Assembly: GCF_000143415.4 (NCBI RefSeq)
Contig: NW_003314291.1
Span: 1,220,517-1,284,516, forward strand
DNA length: 64,000 nucleotides
Source: Selaginella moellendorffii
Lineage: Eukaryota > Streptophyta > Lycopodiopsida > Selaginellales > Selaginellaceae
Reading direction: 5' to 3'
This document shows positions 22,852 to 34,630 of the stretch, piece by piece (within the stretch, counting starts at the first letter, position 1; every line of letters begins with the position of its first letter). The translations under genes were made by a program, and so were the position numbers. Under the pieces are notes generated by a model. It was not told the DNA's origin. It did not search any database and saw only the letters and a list, made by a program, of their open reading frames with translations.

Positions 22852-24575
22852 TCATCGTCTGTTGAAGCGTGCGGGTGATCGCCTGGGCGAGGCCTGGTAT
22901 CTTTGCTGGTTTGGAGCTCCGCCACCACTGGCAGGACTTGGAAAGCCATTTCTATGGTGATGAGTATGTCCCTTTGGCGAGTTGTTATTCCCATGGTGGC
23001 TGAAGTTCCCGTTTACAATCAGTGGTCTCGGCCTGGAGCTCGGGTATGGATTTGTGTTGTAGTTTAGAGGTTGGAGCTGACCCGTGATGTCGCTTGTGAC
23101 TTGCAGAGGCTCCAGGTGACGAACAATCTCCTTCATATCCGGCCTCGACTTTGCGTCCCGACTGAGGCAAGCCGCGGCGAGCTGAGCGGCCTTTTGGAAG
23201 GCTTTCATGGGGCACTGGCCGTCGAGCTTTGGATCCACCAGTCTGAAGATCCTGCGCTTGTCGTGGAGATAAGGCCTGGCCCATTCCACCAAGTTGTGCT
23301 CGCCAGTGGGTCTAGACTTGTCCATGGATCGTCTGCCAGTTAGCATCTCCAGGAAGACAACTCCAAAGCTGTAAACATCGCTCCTGGCTGTCAAGTGACC
23401 TGGAGGAAACAAAGGTACGATCCTTTTAAGTTCAAGAACTCTCAATTTTTTTTCTTTCTTTGTGAACTTACCAGTCATCACGTACTCGGGAGCTGCGTAG
23501 CCGTAAGTTCCCATGATTCGTGTGGAAACATGCGTCTTGTCTCCTTCCGGGCCATCTTTCGCGAGGCCGAAATCCGAGAGCTTGGCCGTGTAGTCCTGAG
23601 AGGATTTAACGAGTCACGGGTTTGTTAGTCTCCAAGATTGTTTCTTCATTACTTTATCTTCTACTCACATGGTCTAGCAGGATGTTGGAAGTTTTAAAGT
23701 CGCGATAGATCACAGCTTCCCGATGCAAAAAGGCGAGGCCTTGCGCGGCTCCCAATGCGACCTTCATTCGAATCGCCCAAGTTAGAGGCAATGATCCTTC
23801 TGCCAAAACAAGAACAATAAAATTTGAAGACAACGCGTGAGCGGATGGTCGTAAGAGAAAAAACTATCACTATGACGAGCAACTTACTGCGAAATAGATG
23901 GTTTTCCAGGCTACCGCGAGGCATGAACTCGTAGACAAGAAGTCGATGCTCGTCCTCCGCGCAGTAACCAATCAACTTTACGAGATTGAAATGGTGAAGC
24001 TGGCCGAGAAAATTCACCTCCGCCTGTAAGTTTCATCCATTCTGTCAACAAAACCGGTGTTTTCTTCGCAGACTAGAACTTACCAGCCATTCTCGGTGGC
24101 CTTGGAATCCTTCCGGATTCAGCTGCTTCACTGCTACAGTTAAACCCGAGCCGGGCCGAACAGCGGCCGTGCCATTCTCGTCGATCCACCCCTTGAAAAC
24201 ATGGCCGAAGCCGCCCTCCCCGATCCAACTATCCGGCCGGAAGTTCCGAGTAGCGGACTTGAGATCACCGAAGCTAAACACGCGGAGGCCGGAGCTCTGG
24301 CGGAGGATCTCATCTCCGGACCTGGGAGTGGAGGGCAGCACGTCGGAGGAGGAGAAGGATTTCTTGCGCTGGGTCTGTGGGGTTTGCTCCGCAGGCGAAT
24401 CCGGGTGATCTACAGTGACCGAGAAGTTAGAACAAGCAAGCCGAGACAAACGAGATCGAAGAACTTGCTGCTGTGATCTGTACGAACCTGTGCTTGGGGT
24501 CACGCTGCCGTTATCTCGATGCTTGCCGACGCATCGTCCCAGAGCCGACCCAAAAGCGGACCAGCAAGAACACAT
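22852..24575 (-). CDS. Receptor-like cytoplasmic kinase, class VII (PBL-type)
   Basis: A Ser/Thr kinase acting below plasma-membrane immune or growth receptors. Exons 24575-24084, 24023-23888, 23799-23669, 23595-23472 and 23399-22852 give 476 residues. Kinase motifs, numbered on that model: GEGGFG (119-124), VAVK Lys150, YRDFKTSN with catalytic Asp243, SDFG Asp261, then [18 protein letters not shown]. The HRD motif reads YRD, usual for this class. The N-terminus MCSCW lacks the Gly2 needed for myristoylation but has two Cys that could be acylated. A 78-bp in-phase segment (24407-24484) begins with GT and ends with AG. If spliced, the protein has 450 residues. The C-terminal 100 residues are Pro/Asn/His-rich. 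Confidence 0.92.
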
Positions 24576-25200
24576 CCTCCGTGCTGGTGAGCTATCGGTT
24601 CTAACTCTGTATCCTTTGCTTTCAAGTTCTTAGATCTTCGTGGAGCTCTCGAGAATCTAGCGTTCCTTTCCTCCTTCCCGGCAAGGTACCAAAGCTATCT
24701 ATCACTCGCTCGCCTCTACCTTCGTCTCATTTTGTTCCAGATTCCCGGGGATGTGAGCGCTGGAAAACACGATAACACGGTGCTCGTGTTTGGCGACTAC
24801 TGACCTGGTAAACACGAGCTCCTTTCTCCCCCCAACGCTCACTCACTGCTTCTTCCTCGAATCGATCACTTCGCGACCCATTAGTTACTGCGAAATCTGC
24901 GAGAACTTGCTCCACCTAACTAAGAGGGAGCATGAGAGAAGAACAGCGGCGAGGGTAAAGAGAGAGAGAAGACCGAGACAACAGCGAAACAAAACAAGCA
25001 AGGAAGCAAGCAAGAAGAAGATTATTTCTTTATGAGAGAGACATAGAGTGAGAGAAGAAAACCAAGGCGGAAGAAGAAGAAGAAGAATGAAGAAAATTTC
25101 ACCCGAGGCACTGTGCTGAATGCGACAGCGAGACAGGCAGTGAGAAGGCAGAGAAAGGCACTGGTGTTGCTCAGTATAAGCATATGATAAGAATGAAAGG
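24576..25200 (-). promoter_or_regulatory. Upstream region / 5' leader of the RLCK gene
   Basis: The stretch is strongly purine-rich on the plus strand (24900-25100), so the minus strand leader would be CT-rich, common in plant 5' untranslated regions. No TATA box was pinned down. Frames here look like low-complexity artefacts. Confidence 0.35.
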
Positions 25201-25862
25201 TACAATGTTTTTCAAGTTTTATTTCTGGTGATTTTTCTATGCTCCAAATTTTTGCCTGTTGGTTTACTCCACCTTGTGTTATCTATCATTTTGGAGCTAT
25301 CTCATCTCCATCTCCATGGTCTTGTTCTTCCTGAAAGTTTTGGAGTCTTGGTAGTGGTTTGTTTGCTTCTTTCGTTTCTTGTATGGGAGAGGATGTTTCT
25401 TCTACTTGGACTGGAGAATCAGTCCAAGATGGGCAGCCAATGCCGCGTTCCAAGGATAATTAGTTTTGTATTATGGATTCTAGAATCATGTTTAGATGAT
25501 AAGTTATTAGCAATGGAATCCAAGCGGAAGTCCATCTCAGAGCAACAGGGTGTTCTTCTCAACTGTTGTGATGCTAGATACGAGAAAAGCTTCCCAAACG
25601 ACTAGAGCTATGTTTTTTTAGTTCTAGTGGAGAAGAGTTTGTGTCAAAACCAAAATGTGATCTTGCTTTTAGTGGAGTTTTTGACAGAATGTTGCAAGAA
25701 CAACACGATGATGTGTTCTCTTTTTTACTTCAGAAAACACAAGAACCGGGCTCTGATTTGAGAGCAATCACAGGATCATTCTATGCGCTTTCTTATCACA
25801 TCTTCCATCTTCGAATTCATGATCAGTGTGACACTGACTGCCATTTTTTGCATGTGTGACTT
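25201..25862. other. No recognised gene
   Basis: A forward frame of 125 codons (25228-25605) is Leu-rich and hydrophobic at its start and is followed by a second short frame. Neither resembles a family I know and no splice link is convincing. Confidence 0.3.
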
Positions 25863-26650
25863 TCAAGTTGGAAGCTCCTTAACAATGTTGCCACGAGAAC
25901 AAACCAAGCGGCATTTTGCTTGGCAATCTTCTTCATAGCTCGAGCTCCACTCCGCACTGAATCCGGCAGGCACCCAGCAGTGTTTTCCACACCACCACAT
26001 ACTCCGGAACTGGCATGCTTTGCAGCAGCTGCTCCGCCTCGGAAAGCCTCCCGACTCGTCCAAAATCATCGATTAGTCCGTAGAGATTGACGAACACGGA
26101 TCCAAGCACCGCTTGGGAGTGATCCCACCTCCTGGTGGCCTCCTTGATCTATCCCAGGCTCGCGCACGCGTCCAGCGCGACGCGGTTGAGATTCAGGCGC
26201 CCTCGAGCCGCAGGTGGCGGAAGAGATCCATCCCCACATTCTAGATTCATAGTAGCTCACCACATTCTTAACCGACATTTCCTCAAAGAGAACATTTGCC
26301 TGGAAAATATGCCCGTTCTCGGCATATGCCTGGACCACGGTGCTGTAAGAAAACACATTCGTATCGTCCATTAAATCGAACATTGACTTGGCCATCTTAA
26401 AAAACCCCACCTCTACACACCCATAAAGTATCGTGTTACGATATATAAGATCTCACTCTACCGTCTCCTCCAAATCCCCATTGTGGGCATTAATGACACG
26501 AGCCTTCGATAAAAAATCTCTCTCATTCTCCAGAGTGTGCCTGGAAGATCGGGTTCCAGCAGCCTGTCCTCAAGGCTGCCACATCACATTGCCCATACAT
26601 TTTCAAGGCAAGATTGGAGAGGTATCGATCGAGCTCATAGTTTCATGCCA
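25863..26650 (-). pseudogene. PPR protein gene fragment, frameshifted
   Basis: A second PPR remnant. Repeat units VFSYSTVVQAYAENGHIFQA and the preceding MAKSMFDLMDD are clear at about 26300-26400. An upstream frame (about 26560-26650) reads YLSNLALKMYGQC, the usual start of a lycophyte PPR array. Downstream frames to 25863 carry only scrambled PPR-like sequence. At least two frame changes and stops at about 26410-26460 are present. The original would have had far more repeats than the three or four seen. Confidence 0.7.
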
Positions 26651-27208
26651 CGACGGAAGGAGACAATTGGGATTGCTTGGCTGGGGCAAAAAGACCCAAA
26701 ATCACAGGTGGCTGATTAAAATCTTAGAGTTCTTGGATGGATTTTTTTCTTGCTACTAGTGATTTTAGTGTGTTCTTTGTCTATGATGGTTCCTACCTTT
26801 TGTCAGCTCCGCAAATACTGAGGAGGAGAAGCTATCCATTCTGTGAAAGCTAAGAATAATGGTTGATGATGATGCCTTCTTCATCTGCTTGATGGAAATT
26901 TTTTGTTTTGGTTCATTTTAAGATAGAGACATATGAACTCAGGATCTCTGGTGTGCACTCTTTATAGCACCTTCTCATACTTCAGCCAAAGGATCCTCAA
27001 AGTCACATGTATTGATATAAGTCTTGACATGGCAAGTTACAAGTCATATATGCATGGAGACCAAGGCTAGAACTCCAAAACATATGCAAAAAAAAATGAA
27101 CAAATGCTCAATCAATCATGCTTTGCTTTTTACTTTGTCATTATTGTGAGTTTATTGGCAAGTTCTTAAGAACTAAAGTGAAACCATTAGCTTGGAAGAG
27201 TTAAAGAC
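26651..27208. other. Spacer before the nested repeat block
   Basis: No coding frame or repeat recognised. GC content falls steadily toward the transposon block at 27209. Confidence 0.4.
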
Positions 27209-27678
27209 TGTTGCAAATGTGATTTTAGATATCAAAAAATATTTTTCAGTTAATCTTTAAAAACACTATCTTTTTACTATCACAATGGTAGGAAATCAGT
27301 ATTGTTAATTCTTTTTCATTAGTCTCTTTTGTTTAAGTATAGTAAATTGGGTTTAACATTTGTATTTAGCCAAATAAAGATAAAATAAAAACTCTTATAT
27401 GTTTTTTTCTGAATATATTTGATATGGTTTTTAATTCTCTTTTGCTTTGTTTTACACTAACTTGGCAAGCACTCTCATGTATTCTTAATATTGTTAAATG
27501 ATAGATTACTGTGTCCATTAAACACATTATCATGCTTTATGTGTTGGTCTTATTTCAGTCCCATGTGTTATTTATAGTAAGTGCCTATATCTATTAATGA
27601 GGCATATTTTAGAATATAGAGAGTGTTCTAAACCCTATAATGTTATTTTCACATCCTAATTCATGATTTAACACCATT

Positions 27679-27852
27679 TGTGAGTGCATGGAATATGGAA
27701 AGGGAATACAGAAATGTGCATATCAATTAGCCCAAAAACCCTAGCTTATATACAGGAGCGAGTGGTCTGGATTGAAACCAATCCGATAGCTACCAAAATT
27801 CACTACGCTAATATTAGTATACGGCATTGTAGCCGTACACTTGGCCCTCACA
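27679..27852 (-). repeat. Family A 3' LTR
   Basis: Left-hand LTR of the minus-strand element. It pairs with 32437-32610 and with the solo copy at 48773-48946. Confidence 0.9.
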
Positions 27853-27884
27853 TCATCCCCTCCTCTCGGAATAATGGAAGGCCG

Positions 27885-30800
27885 TCAGGGTTCTTTTGTA
27901 GATGGGCCGGGATTTGGAGGAACGTCAGGAGGAAGCATCGGCGGATCTGTAGACGGTATTAACTGCTCCTGATCCCTTTGTATGAAGCGTTTTAACCGCT
28001 GCACATGCACAATCTCTGGAGGATCGGCCTGCTGAACGTCATGCCGAACCTCATAAACTTGTGGTCCAACTTGCCGTAACACCCAATACGGTCCTTTCCA
28101 CTGCGCAAGGAGCCCCTTAGATAAACCATATACCGTAAGATGGGGAAAACGGACTAACACCAAATCATCCACTTTGTACTCCGCAGGTGGACGATGATGG
28201 GAATTGTAACGTTGTTGTTGTCCCACTTGTACGCGGCCTAAGTGTTCGGCAGACTCTGCTGGGACAAGTGGAAGAATGCTTGTCAAATACTGATCCCATG
28301 ACCTAGCATCAGGAGCTCGTGGCAATCGCGAAGGTAAACCCAACTCTGTTGGTAATATTGGATCATGACCATATAGAAGTTTATATGGTGAAGCACCAAC
28401 AGAACTCTACACCCTTGTGACATAGGCATACCGAAGAGACGGCAAATAACCATCCTAATCCGAATGCTGAAAGTTCACATACTTCACAATCATCCCTTTC
28501 AATGTCCGAACGAGCCGTTCCACCAGACCGTCTGATTGTGGATGATAAGCACTCGTAAAAGTGTGGCGTATCCCCAACCGAGATGTCAAAACATGAAATA
28601 CCTCAGCCATAAATGCAGGACCATTATCCGAAAGAATCCGCTCTGGACAAGAATGCTGGAACACCATTCGATTGAGGAGGAAGTATCCAACAACAGTTGC
28701 AGAGGCGCTAGCAAGAGCACCAACTTCCACCCAACGAGTCAAATAGTCAGAAGCAATAATAACATACTCATTGCCAGCAGTCGATCGTGGAAAAGGACCC
28801 ATAAGATCAAATGCCACCAACTCAAACGAACAGGAAATTGCAATTGACTCCAACCGTCCTTCCGCAGCACAGGGGGGGGTATTACGAGCTTGGCACCAAA
28901 CGCAGCTACGCACATACCGGATAATATTATGTCGCATCTCTAGCCAATAGAAAGACCTGCGCAGCTTCTCGGTGACACGACGGTGTCCCATATGCCCACC
29001 TAGAACAGGAGAATCATGGTAAGTATGGAGAAACCGCGGAATAAACATCGAAGGCACCACCAACCGTAAATGATCATCAGGATCCGTCCCCACAAAATAA
29101 AGAACGCCATCTTCAAGGCGATATTGAGAATGTAAATGCCGGAAAGGCAAGTCATCAGCAAGTGATGCAGGATTCTCAAACCCATCTCGAAGCCTTCGAA
29201 TCCACGGCTCAATCTTTTGAGCCTCGTGAACCTCATTAAGAGAAGGTAGATCTTGCTCTGCACCCTGTGGACACTGAACGTCAAGGACAGCAACTGCCAA
29301 CGGCACAGAATCCTCATCTAGAAAATCCATAGACGCTGGAACAACAGGTTCGTCAGAAACATGAGAAGTGAGTGGAGAAGGAAGAGGAGCTCGAGAAAGG
29401 GCATCAGCATCAGCCATAGAACTCCCTGGGCGATGAACAACATCAAAATCATATATCTAAAGCTTTAAAGCCCATCGAGCCGTATAACCAACCAGGTTCT
29501 TCCACTTCAATAATGAAGTAACAGCAGCATGGTCACCTTCAAGTAACGTCCGAGAACCATGTAGATATGCATGAAGTTTCTCAAAACCCCAGACTGCTGC
29601 TAAACACTCCTTCTCCGTCGTGGAGTAGTTCATCTCCGCTGGTTGTAATGTACGGCTTATGTATGCAATAGGATGGTGCTGACTATGCACACTCGAGCTC
29701 TCTTGCATCAACACACCTCCAAGACCAATGTTAGAAGCATCCACGCGCAAAATAAAAGGTCGAGTGTAGTCAGGATATGCCAAAACCGGAGGAGTCGTCA
29801 ATAGCTCTTTGAAATCCACGAACGCCTGCTCACAATCCGGAGACCAGATGAAAGATGACGTTGATGACTTCAGCAACGCTCGCAATGGTGTAGTGCGATC
29901 AGAAAGATGATCTACAAAACGACCGAGATACTGCACCTTACCCAAAAAGCGCTGCACATCGTTCACACACTTCGGAGTAGGGAACTTTAGAACAGCCACA
30001 AGTTTGTCAGGATCAACTTGCAAACCCTCACGAGAAATACGGTACCCAAGATAAGTTGTGTCCTTGGACCCAAACACGCACTTTGACCGCTTCAGCTTTA
30101 AACCAACATCGCGTAACTGATCCAACACCTTACAAACATCACGAACGTGCTCCTCTCACGTCCCCTCTGAGTGGATCAAGACATCATCAATGAAGTCAGC
30201 AGTCATCTCCGGTATATCGCAAAGAACCTCGTCCATCATCCGTTGGAAAGTTGCTGGAACATTGTTCAAACCAAACGGCATCACCAAGAACTCGTACAAA
30301 CCAAATGGTGTACGAAAAGCAGTCTTAGGAATATCTTCTTCGGCCATCGGTACTTGCCAATACCCAGAAGCAAGATCTAGCTTGGTGAACCAACGACTTC
30401 GCCCCAGACGATCCAAGAGATCAACAGTGTGAGGAAGAGGATACACATCTGGGATCGTCACTTCATTTAACGGACGATAGTCAATGCAGAAATGAATACT
30501 CCCATCAGGCTTTGTCACAAGATGAGGTTCACATGCCCAAGGACTCCACGACTTCCGAATAACACCCTTCTCCAGCATTTCCTTGACGTTTGCTCGTAAA
30601 ATCTTGATCTCTTTAGGTGACCAACGACGAACATGAACCTTGATTGGACGAGCATCTCGGTTGGAATCGGATGACATGTGGCAATCTTGGCCCCAGACGA
30701 TAGGTCAAATTCAAAGAGATCAGAATACTCCTTTATGAGCCGGTCAACTGTTGCAACACAAAGAGCGTCGGAGGGATCGGAAAAGGGAAAAGTAGAACAA

Positions 30801-32280
30801 GATGGAAACACAAAAGGAAAGAGTGGGGGAACAAAAGTAATGGAAGCAAAGGTAGAAGTAGAGGGATGAAGGGGTATGGAAGTGAGAGGAATGGATGAAA
30901 CATAAAGAAGTATGAGACAAGGGGGAGAAGCCTCAAAGTCACATTTGGCATGATTGCGTTGCAACCAATCCATACCAAGAATGAGGTCAAAAGCTTGACT
31001 CGGCACCACCCGCAACGACTGCAACTCAAGCTCGAGATCGCCCACACGCACAACCAGGTCCACCTCATCCCGTGCACATGCATGTGTACGGCCGTTGCCA
31101 TAAAGAATGAAAACTGGTTCTGCTGCACGACGCAAGTGTAGACGACAACGTGTGGCAACAAGTCGAGTAATAGAAGATAAACTCGAACCTGTATCAACCA
31201 ACACGGAGAGAATAATAGGAGACCTCTTGTTATAAAAACGAGCTTAGAAAGTAAACACTGGATGGACTGGTGCCGAGTGAACCCCTTGATGATACTCCCG
31301 AAAGAAAGATGGAGGGGTCACTGATTTATTCGCGCAAGGTCCCTCCGTTACTCGCATGACTCCTCGTTTCCCAAATGCATCTCAGTGTCCAGACCTTCCA
31401 CTGCAGCAGCACCCAGGGGACGTTGCTGACGCCAAGGTCTCCACCCAGGAAATGGAGGTCGCCAATCTGGAAAATGACGGCAACGCTGATAAGTATGACC
31501 AACTTCATCACACGCCCAGCAGCGAACATCACGGCCACGACCACGTCCTCGTGCTTGTCCTTGGACTCGAGCAGCAGTAGCATCAACCTCCATTGGAACA
31601 GGACCATCACCCATAGGAAGTGGAGCGGAAGGACGTGCAGCGAGAAGTGGAAGAGGCGACATTTCATAACGTTGTGCCAAGCGAAGAGCATCGTCAAGGG
31701 TGGCAGGAGCAAGTGCATGCACAAGGCCGATAAGATCTTGACGAAGTGCTGGCCACAACATTCCTAGCTTGATCCGCTCCGACATATTTGGCTCCACACA
31801 AAGCAAAAGACTTCGGAAACGAATGCCAAATTGCATCACCGACTCAGATGGCCCTTGGCGAAGACGATGCAATTGTTGGAAAGCATCATCACAATCATCG
31901 GCATGTCCGAAGGCGCGTTTGAAGACATCCGGGAGAACACTCCAATCCCCACGAGTGGCTGCACTCAAACCATTGTACCACTACAACGCCGTCCCTTGGA
32001 GACACGTGGGAAACTCACGCAACCGTCGAGCATCATCCCAAGAATGATATGTGGCAATCACCGTAAAGTGATCGAACCAATGGTACACATCATCCCCAGG
32101 ATTCCCGCGAAAGAACTCCGGCCGAACGCGAGGATTGGCACCAAGAGCAGGAGGAGTTGTACCACGTGCTGTGAACGCCACTATCAACTGAGTTTGGTTG
32201 TTCAATTGTAAGCACATAGCATCAAGCAATTGAACTAACTGCTGCTCTAGAGTCAAAGGAGGAGATTGCAGATCAGCCAT
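27885..32280 (-). pseudogene. Gag-Pol polyprotein of gypsy family A, interrupted
   Basis: Domains in order on the minus strand: gag (32280-31348) with zinc knuckle CWACDEVGHTYQRC; aspartic protease around 31200 (MLVDTGSSLSS); RT 30677-30156 (LDLASGYWQVPMA, FIDDVLIHSEGT); RNase H about 29800-29560 (LRVDASNIGLGGVLMQ); integrase 29417-27885 with zinc motif (HMGHRR, CVWCQA) and core (FDLMGPFPRS, LSDNGPAF, YHPQSDGLVERL). Order RT, RNase H, integrase defines Ty3/gypsy. In-frame stops separate the open parts (for example TAG at 31981, TGA near 30153, TAG near 29457). The frame also changes between gag and protease and between protease and RT. Most stops read as decayed CAG or TGG codons. Confidence 0.88.
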
Positions 32281-32436
32281 GAAGATGAACTAAAAAGAAA
32301 GAGCAAAAGAAGAGAAATGACAAAAAAGCTGGAAAGAAATGGTAGATCTAGACAATGCAAAAAGCTAGATCTAAACCAAAATCCTAAATCCAAGCACTCC
32401 CTAGGGACAATCAAAGGTGCCCCTCACTTCCACCAA

Positions 32437-32610
32437 TGTGAGTGCATGGAATATAGAAAGGGAATACAGAAATGTGCATATCAATTAGCCCAAAAACCCT
32501 AGCTTATATACAGGAGCGAGTGGTCTGGATTGAAACCAATCCGACGGCTACCAAAATCCACTACGCTAATATTAGTATACGGCATCATAACCGTACACTT
32601 GGCCCTCACA
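32437..32610 (-). repeat. Family A 5' LTR
   Basis: Right-hand LTR of the minus-strand element. The sequence just inside it on the minus strand begins TTGGTGGAAGTGAG. It is a possible primer site, but I could not match it to a named tRNA. Confidence 0.9.
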
Positions 32611-33956
32611 CATTCTATTTTTAATAAGTTTTCAAGCTATTCCTAGGGACCAAATCTTGGGACTAGGGTGAAAGTATAAAGTGTGTTTTTATATAAGGGG
32701 TTGTTGAGTTCAAATATATTATAAGGATAGTGATTGGAAGGAAGGTTGACCACTTGAGACATTGACTTAGCTCTCACTAAATTGTATTGTTTTTTGCCTA
32801 AGTTGGGCATAAGGCAAAGTTTAGTGTTGCTCTAGTTAGTGGGATACCCACCTTCTTACATTAGGCCACTGATATACTAAAATTATACTAAACTCTATTT
32901 AACACTATTTTGTATGCAAGAGCTAAATATAGGGAGTTGGTGCTTGTAGAGGAAATTAAATGAGTACCATACCCTCATTTCATAGCACAAAGAGCTTGAA
33001 GTTTAAATCTAAAAGGTATGTGATATTTTGTATCAGATGAATTATCTCAATGATTCTTATCAAACTTTTGTTAGAGTTTGTAACTTTAGTTGTAAACCTA
33101 TATAAGATTAGCTCAATTATACCATTCAATAAAAATATTATATATATGTTTATTTATTGATAGAGGCATGCATACAAGTAATATGATGGTGAAATAGAGC
33201 CATATTGATGATGTTGAGACTTTTAGATGAGTGAATCAATAGCAGGAAATTCCTACTAAAATGCTGTAGAAAAGGATAAGGCTGAGTCAAAGGAAGAAGA
33301 GCTTGGGTTAGAGGTTACACTACAACATATGCACAAGATATTGAAATTAAGAATTTGCAAAAGGAAATTTGTAAATTAAAGAAGGAGAACAAGAAAAAGG
33401 AAGAAAGAAGTAAAAACAACTAAAATAATTATATTTAAGTAACCAAACTCCTCTTCAAATTTTGAGGATAATATTCACCCCAGTTGCATGAGTTATAAAG
33501 TTCAAGCCCTTGAAACCACCTATTTTTAAAAGCATATAAGACTATTAAGTTTTGGAAGATTAGGTTTACAATATGGAAAACTATTTTATAGTGGCAAATG
33601 TAAATGATCATACAAAATTTATATATGCATAGGATTTTCTCATTGATCATGCCAAAACTTAGTGGCACTAAATATGCAATGAAAAAGGTCAAACTAAAAG
33701 TTAAACTAAGATGAAATCTTGTATTCATAAGAAATACTTATTGGATGATCTTAGTTTTAGACTTCACGACAATTAAGGTAATAATGGGACTTTATACACT
33801 ATATTAATGCATTTGTTCATAAACTCATTATGATTGCAAATATAAATGACAAAGGTATTCAAAGTTATTTCTTAAAAGATTTAAGTTCACTTTCTTATAA
33901 TAAGATTTTAAAATTTAATCCAAAACCATATCTAGATTGTAAGGAGGCAGTATAAC

Positions 33957-34118
33957 TGTAGCGCACCTTATCTCTCTCCCCTTAAGCCAACTGGAAAAGG
34001 GGCAATTGCTTGATGAGAGAGCCCTTAGTGGCTATTTTATCCCCATTTATCCCCTAAGGTTTCAAGGATCCACGGTGACAGTATATCCAAATCTCATCCC
34101 ATGATTACATGCGCTACA
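33957..34118 (-). repeat. TRIM LTR (left)
   Basis: Pairs with 34469-34630, same length, about 96% identical by eye. Confidence 0.9.
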
Positions 34119-34454
34119 CTCACCCCCCCTTCAAAGATGTCAATGTCCTCATTGATTATTGACTAAGAACCCCTATTGAGCCAAGGGGAACCAGCACCTC
34201 CATTTCCACACTCAATCTACCAATCCTTCCATTGTGTAGACCAGCTATTCCATGTGAGGCAACTAGTCATCCACCCGTACCGCAGTCCCATGGTGGATAC
34301 CTTCGTCTGTGGATATTCCACACAAGAAGAAGGACGTACGCATGGATGCCCAATACGTACGATTTCAAATTTAGGGGTAGGAATATACCTTGCTCAAGGG
34401 TATATTATACTTTTAGGTAGCCACTAATCAATGGGAATCGAACTCGTGCCATTT

Positions 34455-34466
34455 TCTCTAATACCA
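34455..34466 (-). other. TRIM primer-binding site
   Basis: Minus strand TGGTATTAGAGA resembles the complement of the initiator methionine tRNA 3' end, with one transition in the core. The same primer type is used by the gypsy family starting at 58448. Confidence 0.8.
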
Positions 34467-34468
34467 AC

Positions 34469-34630
34469 TGTAGCGCACCTTATCTCTCTCCCCTTAAGCC
34501 AACTAGAAAAGGGGCAATTGCTTGATAAGAGAGCCCTTAGTGGCTATTTTATCCCCATTTATCCCCCAAGGTTCCAAGGATCCACGGTAACAGTATATCC
34601 AAATCTCATCCCATGATCACATGCGCTACA
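34469..34630 (-). repeat. TRIM LTR (right)
   Basis: Pairs with 33957-34118. It is followed by the second copy of the ATAAC target repeat. Confidence 0.9.

Larger units (their letters stand above)
27679..32610 (-). mobile_element. Ty3/gypsy family A retrotransposon, nearly complete but inactive
   Basis: 4.9 kb. The LTRs, 174 bp each, are 27679-27852 and 32437-32610. They start TGTGAGTGC and end CTCACA (plus strand), and differ at about 7 sites, all transitions. A polypurine tract lies next to the left LTR (minus-strand GAGAGGAGGGGATGA). Flanking CATT on both sides suggests a 4-bp target repeat. It is inserted in the 5' LTR of element C. Coding remnants run from 32280 to 27885. Confidence 0.92.
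33957..34630 (-). mobile_element. Complete TRIM (terminal-repeat retrotransposon in miniature)
   Basis: 674 bp, non-coding. LTRs of 162 bp at 33957-34118 and 34469-34630 begin TGTAGCGCACC and end GCGCTACA. They differ at six sites, all transitions. The primer-binding site lies two bases inside the right LTR (34455-34466; minus-strand TGGTATTAGAG, close to the initiator-Met tRNA site TGGTATCAGAG). A polypurine tract flanks the left LTR (minus-strand GAAGGGGGGGTGAG). The target duplication ATAAC is perfect at 33952-33956 and 34631-34635. It needs proteins from an autonomous element. It is inserted in the gag remnant of element C. Two decayed relatives lie at 2916-3560 and 40700-41235. Confidence 0.92.

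Noticed and set aside
33100-33960. Independent gene with a coiled-coil near 33340-33400
   Set aside because: The words match the gag coiled coil of the gypsy family (EIENLRKEIRKLKKE region), so it is a gag remnant.
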